40,027 nt of DNA from Geothermobacter hydrogeniphilus (GCF_002898515.1 NZ_PPFX01000038.1:1-40027); one strand, 5' to 3'. Numbered from the stretch's first letter, positions 15,400 to 23,039 are shown. The notes: a model not told the origin generated them from the letters alone. Numbers and translations: made by a program.

Positions 15400-15561
15400 C
15401 CTGAATCAGTGCGTCCCTTGTCGGCGGACAGCACAAGTCATTAATCTGCCTGAGCTTCCCAAAAATCACCAGCGAACCTATGGGTGCGCTTCAGATTTTT
15501 GAAAATCTCATTCAGACCGAGCACTTGCACTTTCCATCCAACAGGAACTCACTGATTCAGG
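15400..15561 (+). mobile_element. MITE copy 3 (162 bp)
   Basis: Ends CCTGAATCAGTGCGT and ACTCACTGATTCAGG. Perfect 5-bp target-site duplication AAAGA at 15395-15399 and 15562-15566. It lies between convergent yaeQ and nitroreductase genes, and its right end supplies the last three codons and stop of the nitroreductase. Confidence 0.9.
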
Positions 15562-16163
15562 AAAGAATTTTCCACCACCAGCTCTGCGAGGGGCAGTTGG
15601 CCCGGTTTCGGCCAGGAATCCTTGACCTTTTGACCGATAGCGATCATCGGTCCCATGACATGATCGGCAGGCAGGTTGATCAGTTCGGCCACCTTCTTGA
15701 TGTCGAAGCCGATCATCGGACAGCTGTCGTACCCCATCGCTTTGGCGGCCAGCATGATGGTCTGCATGGCAATGCCGATGGAGCGCTGAGCCTCGTCGCG
15801 CTGCAGCCATTCGCGCCCTTCGTGGAAGGGGCCCATCCAGTTGACCAGTATTTCGCAGACCTCCGGCGGGGCGTTCTGCCAGTAGCGGAGGGGGTCCTTC
15901 TTCCAGGCCAGCAGGTCGGCGGTCATGATGATCAGCAACGAGGCATCGGTGATCTGCGCCTGGTCGTTGCCGAACTCGTCGCGGATCTTCCGTCGCAGGG
16001 CCGGATCACGCACCAGAACAAAGCGCCAGTGCTGGATGTTGAAGCTGGTCGGCGCCTGGATCGCGGCCTGCAGCAGTTTGAGTTCTTCTTCGCGGGTCAT
16101 CCGGTGGGTCGGGTCGAAATGCTTGATGGCGCGACGCTGATAGATGGCGTCAAAGGTATCCAT
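15549..16163 (-). CDS. nitroreductase family FMN protein
   Basis: 204 residues of the nitroreductase (Nfs/FRP) fold: paired Arg-Arg for FMN phosphate (RRAIKHF, about 10-16), APTSFNIQHWRF (about 37-48) and GYDSCPMIGFD near 143-153, the usual G-x-x-S/T-x-P site. Such enzymes are NAD(P)H-dependent FMN flavoproteins reducing nitro compounds or quinones. AAGGAG precedes the ATG at 16163. The final codons CTG AAT CAG TGA come from the MITE end; before insertion the frame would have ended TCT TTT TGA, that is ...VENSF, so the element added three residues. Confidence 0.88.
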   Translation of the reverse strand: MDTFDAIYQRRAIKHFDPTHRMTREEELKLLQAAIQAPTSFNIQHWRFVLVRDPALRRKIRDEFGNDQAQITDASLLIIMTADLLAWKKDPLRYWQNAPPEVCEILVNWMGPFHEGREWLQRDEAQRSIGIAMQTIMLAAKAMGYDSCPMIGFDIKKVAELINLPADHVMGPMIAIGQKVKDSWPKPGQLPLAELVVENSFLNQ

Positions 16164-16308
16164 GGCAATCTCCTTGAACAGGTGGCCGGGGCTGATCGGG
16201 CGTTCCCCGGTGTTGAATTCAACTGTTCAAACAGTATAGTCCCTGATTCGCAGATGTCTTCCCGCAATGGGAGACCGACCTGGGACCGGGCGATCACCGG
16301 GCGCGTGG

Positions 16309-17238
16309 TCAGCTCGATTTTCGCAGATGGGGCAGCGCGATCCGCGGCATCCAGCTTTTCCTGCGGGCTTTCTGGATTTCCTGCCGGATGAAGTCTATCT
16401 GTTGCTCCACCTCCTGCTCGCCGCGCACGATCGCCTCCTCGGCCTGCGAAAAATCAGCCCAGTGTTCGACGCCGTTTTTGGGGCAGAGGACGATATTGGC
16501 CCGCCTGAGCTGTTCGCGGGTGAGGGCGTTGCGGACCAGGGCGTCGGCGCGGGAGATGACGTCGATGGCGTTGCGCGGCGTGCTGAAGGGGCGCGGCACA
16601 CCACCGGCGTCGATGGCGATGACAAAGTCGGCGCCGAGTTGGCGGGCGGCCTTGGAGGGGATGGTTTCGGCCCAGCCGCCGTCGACCAGCTGTCGTCCAT
16701 CCAGTGCGACCGGTTCGAGCACTCCCGGCATGGCGCAGGATGCCGCGACCGCCTGGCGCAGGGGACCCTTGTCAAGCACCTCCGGCCGGCCGCTGACCAG
16801 GTCGAGGGTGACGGCGGCAAAGGGGACGCGGGTCTGCTCGATGCGGATATCGTCGAGCAGGAAGGCATAACTGCTTTCGGCGGTTTCGGTCTTGACCAGC
16901 GCCGTCTGGGTGACCATCAGGGCGTTGAATACACCACGGCGCGCCAGCTTGGCCACTTCAAACAGGATGCCTTCGCCGTGGGAGTCGAGTTCCCGGAAGA
17001 AATCGAACCCGGCCCTGGAGAACTCTTCGCTTTCAAGGTAGGAAGCGAAACGTTCCCGCAGAGCCTTGACATCGGGGTTCGAGGCGTACATGCCGCCGAT
17101 AATCGCTCCCATGCTGGTGCCGGTGATAATATCGATGTCGACGCCGTGCCGGACCAGCCCGGCGATGACGCCGATGTGGGAAAAGGCGCGCGCCGCTCCT
17201 CCTCCCAGTGCCAGTCCGATCTTGAATTTTTTTGCCAT
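16309..17238 (-). CDS. patatin-like phospholipase (RssA family)
   Basis: 309 residues. Oxyanion hole LGGGAARAFSHIGV (10-23), nucleophile GTSMG with Ser about 42, and the dyad Asp in the DGG motif LVDGGWAE (about 185-192) identify a patatin-type serine lipid acyl hydrolase, of the RssA/YchK branch by length and domain plan. Predicted cytoplasmic, with no signal peptide. GGAG lies eight bases ahead of ATG 17238. A full MITE separates it from the divergent DUF364 gene. Confidence 0.9.
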   Translation of the reverse strand: MAKKFKIGLALGGGAARAFSHIGVIAGLVRHGVDIDIITGTSMGAIIGGMYASNPDVKALRERFASYLESEEFSRAGFDFFRELDSHGEGILFEVAKLARRGVFNALMVTQTALVKTETAESSYAFLLDDIRIEQTRVPFAAVTLDLVSGRPEVLDKGPLRQAVAASCAMPGVLEPVALDGRQLVDGGWAETIPSKAARQLGADFVIAIDAGGVPRPFSTPRNAIDVISRADALVRNALTREQLRRANIVLCPKNGVEHWADFSQAEEAIVRGEQEVEQQIDFIRQEIQKARRKSWMPRIALPHLRKSS

Positions 17239-17283
17239 TCGTTTGCTCCGGCACAGGCAAAAACGCCCGGAAAGTGTGTTATT

Positions 17284-17445
17284 CCTGAATCAGTGAGTAT
17301 CTTGTCGGCGTATAGCACAACTCATTGATCTGCCTGAGCTTCCCAAAAATCACCAGCGAACCTGTGGGTGCGCTTCAGATTTTTGGGAAACTCATTCAGA
17401 CCAAGCACTTGCACTCTCCATCCAACAGGTACTCACTGATTCAGG
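17284..17445 (+). mobile_element. MITE copy 4 (162 bp)
   Basis: Ends are CCTGAATCAGTGAGT and ACTCACTGATTCAGG, a perfect 15-bp inverted repeat. Flanks ttatt (17279-17283) and ttata (17446-17450) match at 4/5. The core is a strong hairpin: CTTCCCAAAAATC pairs with GATTTTTGGGAAA. It lies in the divergent space between the patatin and DUF364 genes. Confidence 0.9.
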
Positions 17446-17543
17446 TTATATTGCTTTTGAAGGACGTTGAGTTTGACACATGGCTTGACTATTGTAAACG
17501 CGAGTTCGTTGCTCAACCTGAAACCGTGACGGGAGGTGCGTTC

Positions 17544-18350
17544 ATGAGTATCATGACAGAAATCCGGGATATGGCCTTGGCGCTGGCCGCGGACCATTCC
17601 ATCCCGAAAATCGCCGGCATCGTTCTGCCCCCTTTTCAGCCCGGAGAGCAGGAGTGTGATACCTGCCGGTTCATGGCGATGGCGCTGGAGGGCGGGGCGG
17701 GCGGCCTGAGCTACCTGCTGCTGCCCGACGACAGCGCGGACGACTACCGGAGGTTGTCGCCGCAGGCCTTTGTCGGCACCCGTCCCGAGCGGTACGCGGA
17801 AGCCTTCGGCGGCACCGACCCGGTGCGGAACATGCTGGGGCTGGCCGCCATCAATGCCATCTGCCAGCAGGTGATGCGGTTGACCGACGGCGTCCCTGAA
17901 ATGGCCGCCGATTCCATCGGGCTGATGGAGATCGAAGATCATGATCGGATCGGGATGGTCGGCTTCTTTCCTCCCCTGCTCAAGTATCTGCGCGGTAGCG
18001 GGGCCGAGCTGGTCATTGTTGAAAAAAATCCACAACTGGTTGACCGTTACCCGAACCTGCCCGTCACCCTGGACATAACGGAGCTGAAATCCTGTACCAA
18101 GATCCTCTGCACCAGCACCACCGTTCTCAACGGCACCCTTGACGAGGTTCTCGCGCAGTGCCGTTCGGCCGAGCACATCTCGGTGCTGGGGCCGACCGCC
18201 GGCTACTTTCCCGATCCCCTGTTCGCGCGCGGGGTGGATGTGCTCGGCGGCCGCTATGTCGATGACGGTTTTCTACTGTTGAAGCTGATCGAGGAAGGTA
18301 AACGCTGGGGCGAGGCGACCCGCAAGCTCTGTTTTCAGAAACCTCGCTGA
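17544..18350 (+). CDS. DUF364 / DUF4213 putative heavy-metal chelation protein
   Basis: 268 residues resembling the DUF4213-DUF364 pair: an N-terminal domain (about 1-110) with VGTRPERYAEAFGGTDPVRNMLGLAAINAI and a C-terminal Rossmann-like domain (about 130-260) with IGMVGFFPPLL, VIVEKNPQL, STTVLNGTLDEVL and VLGPTAGYFPDPLFARGVDVLGG. Structures of the family suggest metal or small-molecule binding, and its members often sit near molybdenum/tungsten or nitrogenase-related genes, but none is present here. A Cys pair (CDTC, about 38-41) is an extra. GGGAGG lies about nine bases before the ATG at 17544; longer frames run back into the MITE and are not used. Confidence 0.82.
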   Translation: MSIMTEIRDMALALAADHSIPKIAGIVLPPFQPGEQECDTCRFMAMALEGGAGGLSYLLLPDDSADDYRRLSPQAFVGTRPERYAEAFGGTDPVRNMLGLAAINAICQQVMRLTDGVPEMAADSIGLMEIEDHDRIGMVGFFPPLLKYLRGSGAELVIVEKNPQLVDRYPNLPVTLDITELKSCTKILCTSTTVLNGTLDEVLAQCRSAEHISVLGPTAGYFPDPLFARGVDVLGGRYVDDGFLLLKLIEEGKRWGEATRKLCFQKPR

Positions 18351-18354
18351 TAAA

Positions 18355-18516
18355 CCCGAATCAGTGAGTCCCTTGTCGACGGACAGCACAAATCATTGAT
18401 CTGCCCGAGCTTCCCCAAAATCACCAGCGAACCTATGGGTGCGCTTCAGATTTTTGAAAATCTCATTCAGGCCAAGCACTTGCACTCTCCACCCAACAGG
18501 AACTCACCGATTCAGG
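18355..18516 (+). mobile_element. MITE copy 5 (162 bp)
   Basis: Ends CCCGAATCAGTGAGT and ACTCACCGATTCAGG. Perfect 5-bp target-site duplication ATAAA at 18350-18354 and 18517-18521. Inserted at the overlap of the 3' ends of DUF364 (plus) and htpX (minus); the latter now reads 18 codons, counting the stop, into it. Confidence 0.9.
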
Positions 18517-19425
18517 ATAAAGATCCCGGCAGAAGACCGGATGGCCTCGGTCGACATATCCCTGCCCGCGCAACTCCCGCAGTCGACGCACCCGCTCGCT
18601 GGTCGGCGGGTGGCTGCGGAGGAGGGGAGACTGGGGGATTCGCGCGCCGGGAATCAGCAATCGGCGCCAGCCGTATTGCTGCAACTGCTCGGTTTTGAGC
18701 AGGGCGCGGGCGAGACCGTCTGGGTCGCCGGTAAGGGTCGCCGCGGAAAGATCGGCTTCGTATTCCCGCACCCTGGAAAGTCCGAGCTGGGCCAGGGAAC
18801 TGGCGGTCGGGGCCAGAAGCAGGATCAGGACCGCGCTCCAGTTGAGGTGCAGATCGCTGACCAGCAGCAGCGGCAGGTTGACCAGCAGCAGGACCTGGCC
18901 AATCGTGGAGAGAGCGCCGGTCAGTTGGCCGGCCGCCATCGCCAGGCTCATGACGCGGATATCGTTGTTACGGATGTGGCTGATTTCGTGGGCCAGGACG
19001 CCGGTCAACTCACGTTGGTCAAGACACCGCAGCAACCCCTCGGTGACCACAATAACGGCCTGCTCGCGGCTGCCGACGGCAAAGGCGTTGCCGAGACCGC
19101 CGGGCATCAGGTAGAGAGCGGGAACCCGCGGCAGTTCGGCCCGCCGGGCCAGCTCCTCGACCCGACGGTAGAGAGCCGGTGCCGCGGCAAAAGCCAGGGG
19201 GCGGGCGCGGGTCAGGCGCAGGATCAGTTGCGGCGAGGCGGTCGGAGCAAAGAAGACCCACAGCCCGCCGAGGATCAACAGCCAGAAGACGCCGTCGGCG
19301 CCCCACAGCAGCCAACCGAGCAACGCCAGGTAGCCGCTGATAAAGAGCAGCAGAAGCAGGGTCTGCAGGCGGTTGATGAAGGTGTGACGCAGCCAGTTGT
19401 GCTGATCGATGGTGACCGGTGTCAT
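18463..19425 (-). CDS. htpX: M48 family membrane metalloprotease (HtpX-like)
   Basis: 320 residues with two N-terminal membrane segments (about 18-60), zinc motif HEISH (about 145-149), two further membrane segments and the third ligand in REYEADLSAA (about 220-229). HtpX-type proteases degrade damaged membrane proteins under stress. The last 17 residues (from PESVSS to SAWPE) are encoded by the MITE. Restoring the pre-insertion sequence gives ...RDLYQRGF and stop, so the native C-terminus was probably QRGF. GAGG lies about nine bases before the ATG at 19425. It follows hsp20 by 11 bp, an obvious stress operon. Confidence 0.9.
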   Translation of the reverse strand: MTPVTIDQHNWLRHTFINRLQTLLLLLFISGYLALLGWLLWGADGVFWLLILGGLWVFFAPTASPQLILRLTRARPLAFAAAPALYRRVEELARRAELPRVPALYLMPGGLGNAFAVGSREQAVIVVTEGLLRCLDQRELTGVLAHEISHIRNNDIRVMSLAMAAGQLTGALSTIGQVLLLVNLPLLLVSDLHLNWSAVLILLLAPTASSLAQLGLSRVREYEADLSAATLTGDPDGLARALLKTEQLQQYGWRRLLIPGARIPQSPLLRSHPPTSERVRRLRELRGQGYVDRGHPVFCRDLYPESVSSCWVESASAWPE

Positions 19426-19436
19426 GATCTTCGCCC

Positions 19437-19928
19437 TCAGGCCGACTTGACGGGAATCCGTTTGCCGGGAGTCCCCTTGCGGCGCGGCAGTTCAATTTGC
19501 AACACGCCCCGCCGGTAACTGGCCGTCGCCGCGTCGGGGTCGACATCGGTCGGCAGGGGAATGGCCCGTTCAAAACGCCCGTAGGCACATTCACGAATGT
19601 GGAACCGGCCGGCCGTCTGTTCGTTCTGGTAGTGCTTTTCGCCGCTTACGACCAGCATGTTGCCCTCGACCCGCAGATTGATTTCATCAGGGTCGAGTCC
19701 CGGGGCCTCAAGTCGGACCCGTACCTGTTTTGGACTTTCGGATACTTCGGCAGCCAGCACCCCCCAGCCCGGGCCGTTGGTCGGTGATTCATCTGTTTCT
19801 TCCTTGTGTCCAAGGGGCAGGTAACGGGTCATGGCGCCGGAAGCGCGCTGAAAGAGATGCTGCCAGCCTTCGCTCAGGGAATCCCATGCGCGACTCATTC
19901 CTTCACGAAGTTCATGCCAGGTTGTCAT
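19437..19928 (-). CDS. small heat shock protein, Hsp20/alpha-crystallin family
   Basis: 163 residues; alpha-crystallin domain at about 55-155 with VRLEAPGLDPDEINLRVEGNMLVVSGEK, the G-x-L motif YRRGVLQIELPR, and a C-terminal RIPV segment equal to the I-x-I/V tail used for oligomer assembly. It is an ATP-independent holdase in the cytoplasm. The ATG at 19928 has GGAGG seven bases ahead; an upstream in-frame ATG at 19961 would add 11 residues across the ribosome site and is less likely. Promoter region 19929-20200 has a CTTGAAA word resembling a sigma-32 -35 box but no convincing -10. Confidence 0.92.
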   Translation of the reverse strand: MTTWHELREGMSRAWDSLSEGWQHLFQRASGAMTRYLPLGHKEETDESPTNGPGWGVLAAEVSESPKQVRVRLEAPGLDPDEINLRVEGNMLVVSGEKHYQNEQTAGRFHIRECAYGRFERAIPLPTDVDPDAATASYRRGVLQIELPRRKGTPGKRIPVKSA

Positions 19929-20079
19929 GGTGGTTACCTCCTTTCCCGTATTGGTCGTCACGAACCCGGAGCCGATGGCGTCCGGGGAAGCGGGCTCGCC
20001 GCCGCGACAGGATGCACCGAAGCAGATAACAAACTCCGTACCAATAACAGCTGACGTGATTTCAAGCGGTTGTATTGAT

Positions 20080-20117
20080 TTGCGACAGTTGCGACGTTGC
20101 TTTTCCTGTCGCGACTG
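20080..20117. promoter_or_regulatory. TTGCGAC direct repeats upstream of hsp20
   Basis: TTGCGACAG and TTGCGACGT lie head to tail, followed within 15 bp by the palindrome GTCGCGAC. They sit upstream of the hsp20-htpX operon. They could be a repressor or activator site; nothing else supports it. Confidence 0.3.
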
Positions 20118-20144
20118 TTGAGGTTGCTACAGATCTCAGGGAGG

Positions 20145-20186
20145 GGGATTCACAGGGGCCACTGCCGGGAGGCTCCTGTGAATCCC
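20145..20186. terminator. hairpin after CBS gene
   Basis: GGGATTCACAGG and CCTGTGAATCCC form a perfect 12-bp stem extended by GCC/GGC near the loop. It lies just past the 3' end of the CBS gene. No T-run follows on minus, only CCC, so it may be a rho-dependent or weak terminator or an mRNA-end stabiliser. Confidence 0.5.
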
Positions 20187-20200
20187 TTTGGGCTAAGGAA

Positions 20201-20635
20201 TCAGCCGGCCTTGATATAATTCTCCAGCTGGTTGATGATAAATTCTTTTTCAGCGATCGAAGCCTTGACCAGGTCACCGATGGAAATCAGGCCGGCCAGT
20301 TGGTCGCCGTCGAAGACCGGCAGGTGCCGGCAGCGTTTTTCCGTGATCAGCGCCATGCATTCCTCGACCGTATGCTCCGGGCGGGCGTAGCATACCGCTT
20401 CAGTCATGATCTCCCGAACCGGGGTTTTGGGCGAGGAGAGGCCCTTGAGAATCACCTTGCGGGCATAGTCGCGCTCGGAGAGCATGCCGACCAGGCGGTC
20501 GTCTTTCATCACCATCAACGCGCCGACATTTTCGCGGGCCAGCACTTCCAGGGCTTCGAAAACGGTGGCATCGGCATCGATGCTGAAAATCTGGCCTCCC
20601 TTGCTGCGCAGGATGTCGCGGACCGTTCTGCTCAT
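20201..20635 (-). CDS. tandem CBS-domain protein
   Basis: 144 residues made only of two CBS domains: first VRDILRSKGGQIFSIDADATVFEALEVLARENVGALMVM with DDRLVGMLSERDYARKV, second VREIMTEAV...TVEECMALITEKRCRHLPVFDGDQLAGLISIGDLVK. Stand-alone CBS pairs bind adenosyl ligands (AMP, ATP, NAD or SAM) and regulate partner proteins or act as energy sensors. GGAG is nine bases before the ATG at 20635. No obvious partner adjoins it. Confidence 0.93.
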   Translation of the reverse strand: MSRTVRDILRSKGGQIFSIDADATVFEALEVLARENVGALMVMKDDRLVGMLSERDYARKVILKGLSSPKTPVREIMTEAVCYARPEHTVEECMALITEKRCRHLPVFDGDQLAGLISIGDLVKASIAEKEFIINQLENYIKAG

Positions 20636-20722
20636 GGCATGCTCCTTTCCTCGGGGGATTCTTCAGGCTCACTGACTCAGAATATGATTCAAGCGTATCG
20701 AAGCCTCGGGGCTTGTCAATCT

Positions 20723-20885
20723 CCTGCATCCGTGGGTTCATGGTGGATGAAGAGAGCAAGGTCTTGATCTGAATGCGATTTTCAAAAAGCTGAGGCGCAC
20801 CCGACAGGTTCACCGGTGTTTTCAGGAAATTGCAGACGAGTCAATGATTTGTCCAGTTCTCCGGCAATGAATTCACGAGTTCAGG
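20723..20885 (-). mobile_element. MITE copy 6 (163 bp, oldest copy)
   Basis: A clearly diverged copy: ends CCTGCATCCGTGGGT and ATTCACGAGTTCAGG; the inner words GTTCACCGG and TTTTTCAAAAAG... remain alignable. Flanks aatct (20718-20722) and atctg (20886-20890) match only with a one-base shift. Reverse orientation. It lies between the divergent CBS and SseB-like genes. Confidence 0.7.
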
Positions 20886-20972
20886 ATCTGGCACGACAAG
20901 CGGGTTATGATCTGTTATGGTGGTCCTTATCGCGCATCGCAAGCGCGTTCAACCCCTTCAAAGGTGATCCCC

Positions 20973-21392
20973 ATGACCGAGATTGACAAGGCCCTTGAAA
21001 CCCTGCGAGCCAACCCCGAGGACCACAAGGCCCACTCGGGTTTTTATGACCTGTTCCTGAATTCCGGATTCTTTGTCCCGACCGTAACCGAAACCTTTAT
21101 CAACGGCGCGGGGGAGAATGAAGAAGCCAGGGTCCCGCTGCTGGTTGAATCCGATGGAACCGACTTCCTGGTCTTTTTTGATCAGCAGCAGCGTCTGGAT
21201 GACTGGGCCGAGCAGGAGGCTCCCAGCATCCAGGTGCCGGGACATATGCTGGCAGAGATGTCGACCGAGAAGATCCACTGGGTGATGAACATGGGGACCG
21301 ATTACACCAAGGAGTTTGTTCCGGAAGAGATTGCCTGGCTCAAGGATGTGGTGACCCGCTGCAAGGCCGAGGACGAGGCGGCAGCCGAATAG
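20973..21392 (+). CDS. SseB-like N-terminal domain protein
   Basis: 139 residues, soluble, no signal. The pattern HSGFYDLFLNSGFFVPT, VPLLVESDGTDFLVFFDQQQRL and LDDWAEQEAP fits the SseB N-terminal domain (type III secretion/rhodanese-enhancer-like family), a small fold of unknown function seen in many bacteria as a stand-alone protein. AAGGTGA is the ribosome site for the ATG at 20973. An acidic tail (EDEAAAE) ends it. I would not claim a function. Confidence 0.6.
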   Translation: MTEIDKALETLRANPEDHKAHSGFYDLFLNSGFFVPTVTETFINGAGENEEARVPLLVESDGTDFLVFFDQQQRLDDWAEQEAPSIQVPGHMLAEMSTEKIHWVMNMGTDYTKEFVPEEIAWLKDVVTRCKAEDEAAAE

Positions 21393-21396
21393 GGCT

Positions 21397-21489
21397 GCTG
21401 CGCTTCGAGTCTCTCGTCACCACGGGCACAAAAAAAGCCCGGCTATAAGAGCCGGACTTATTTTTGTGTGGTGCCGAAGGCGAGACTCG
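21397..21489. repeat. 93-bp direct repeat, copy 1 (contains partial tRNA-Leu 3' end)
   Basis: Identical to 21588-21680, offset 191 bp. Its last 21 bases (21469-21489) are the CCA end, acceptor 3' strand and part of the T-arm of tRNA-Leu(GAG) on the minus strand; the rest is the tRNA terminator and downstream sequence. 98 bp of unrelated GC-rich DNA separates the copies. Confidence 0.85.
21430..21465. terminator. bidirectional terminator (repeat copy 1)
   Basis: AGCCCGGCT / AGCCGGACT stem with A7 on the left and T-rich TTATTTTT on the right, so it works on both strands. It lies 38 bp after the SseB-like gene and probably ends it. Confidence 0.8.
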
Positions 21490-21587
21490 CCCACTGCGTC
21501 ACCGCCATCACGGCGGCTCCTGCGTAGGCTCCCCTCCGCTCGCTGACGCGGACATCCCTGTCCGCTTTTCGTCCACCGGACGCGCTC

Positions 21588-21680
21588 GCTGCGCTTCGAG
21601 TCTCTCGTCACCACGGGCACAAAAAAAGCCCGGCTATAAGAGCCGGACTTATTTTTGTGTGGTGCCGAAGGCGAGACTCG
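21588..21680. repeat. 93-bp direct repeat, copy 2
   Basis: The copy that is continuous with the intact tRNA-Leu. It includes the tRNA's 3' 21 bases and its terminator. See copy 1. Confidence 0.85.
21621..21656 (-). terminator. terminator of tRNA-Leu
   Basis: On minus: AGTCCGGCT-CTTAT-AGCCGGGCT followed by seven T, starting four bases after the tRNA CCA. A textbook intrinsic terminator. Confidence 0.9.
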
Positions 21681-21746
21681 AACTCGCACGGCCGTTGAGC
21701 CACCGCCCCCTCAAGACGGCGTGTCTACCAGTTCCACCACTTCGGC
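21660..21746 (-). tRNA. tRNA-Leu (anticodon GAG)
   Basis: 87 nt with encoded CCA. Acceptor GCCGAAG / CTTCGGC, anticodon stem CCGTC / GGCGG with loop TTGAGGG, so anticodon GAG (reads CTC/CTT), a long variable arm (GGTGGCTCAACGGCCG) as in class II tRNAs, and T-loop GTTCGAGTC. It follows secG by about 50 bp and has its own promoter. Confidence 0.96.
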
Positions 21747-21758
21747 AAGCGGGTTGTA

Positions 21759-21787
21759 TTTATACTGATTCAGACCACGTCTGTCAA
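21759..21787 (-). promoter_or_regulatory. promoter of tRNA-Leu
   Basis: On minus: TTGACA (21782-21787), 17-bp spacer, TATAAA (21759-21764), 12 bp before the tRNA 5' end. Near-consensus sigma-70 promoter. The spacer end contains CTGAATCAGT, the same ten bases as the MITE end. Confidence 0.85.
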
Positions 21788-21797
21788 CCCGGATTTT

Positions 21798-22151
21798 CTA
21801 TTTTTTTGCATCCGCGGCAGGCGCCGCTTTTTCTGCTGTCGGGGCCGGAGTCGCGGGTGTCGCCGGAGCTTCCTGTGCGGTCGGAGCGACCTGCTCGGGC
21901 ATCACGCTGCTGGCACCGGGCAGGCCATGGAAGTAGGCAAGAATCAGACTGGTGAGCATGAAGATCACCGCCGCGCCGGTGGTCAGTTTGGCCATGAAGG
22001 TCTGGCCGCCGGTGGCGCCGAAAACAGTCTGGCTGGAACCGGCGCCGAAGGATGCGCCTATTTCAGCTCCCTTGCCGCTGCCCTGAACCAGGACAATGGC
22101 GATCAACGCGAGACAGACAAAAACATGAAGTACAACCAGAAAAGTAACCAT
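21798..22151 (-). CDS. secG: Sec translocon subunit SecG
   Basis: 117 residues with two membrane helices (about 3-20 and 54-74) around the conserved cytoplasmic loop VLVQGSGKGAEIGASFGAGSSQTVFG (about 20-45), then a long Ala/Pro/Thr-rich tail (about 85-117) that is typical of longer proteobacterial SecG. It stabilises SecYEG in the inner membrane. Fourth gene of the glycolytic operon, a common association with tpiA. The ATG is at 22151; CTCCTCT (minus: AGAGGAG) precedes it. Confidence 0.95.
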   Translation of the reverse strand: MVTFLVVLHVFVCLALIAIVLVQGSGKGAEIGASFGAGSSQTVFGATGGQTFMAKLTTGAAVIFMLTSLILAYFHGLPGASSVMPEQVAPTAQEAPATPATPAPTAEKAAPAADAKK

Positions 22152-22229
22152 CGGGCAATTCGCTCCTCTAGAATCGTTATTCCTTTGAACCGGCAGACTC
22201 TAGCATAAAATCTTCGTCTGAAAAAGACA

Positions 22230-22991
<762 letters not shown>

Positions 22992-23039
22992 GGGCTTCTC
23001 CTTTTGTGAAAATAATGAAATCCTGGACCGCCAGGAGCA

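Noticed and set aside
17325-17450. Short reading frames inside the MITE copies that translate to nearly the same peptide (containing SEP-GALQIF) in several copies
   Set aside because: They lack ribosome sites, run on into unrelated flanks, and the similarity follows from DNA identity of recent copies. No sign of codon-level selection is visible.
19990-20070. Sigma-54 promoter or sigma-32 promoter for hsp20 (TGGTACGGAGTTTGT; CTTGAAA)
   Set aside because: The -12 GC of sigma-54 is missing and no CCCCAT-like -10 follows the CTTGAAA word at proper spacing.
21469-21489. A second tRNA-Leu gene
   Set aside because: Only the 3' 21 bases are present; no D-arm or anticodon arm precedes them.
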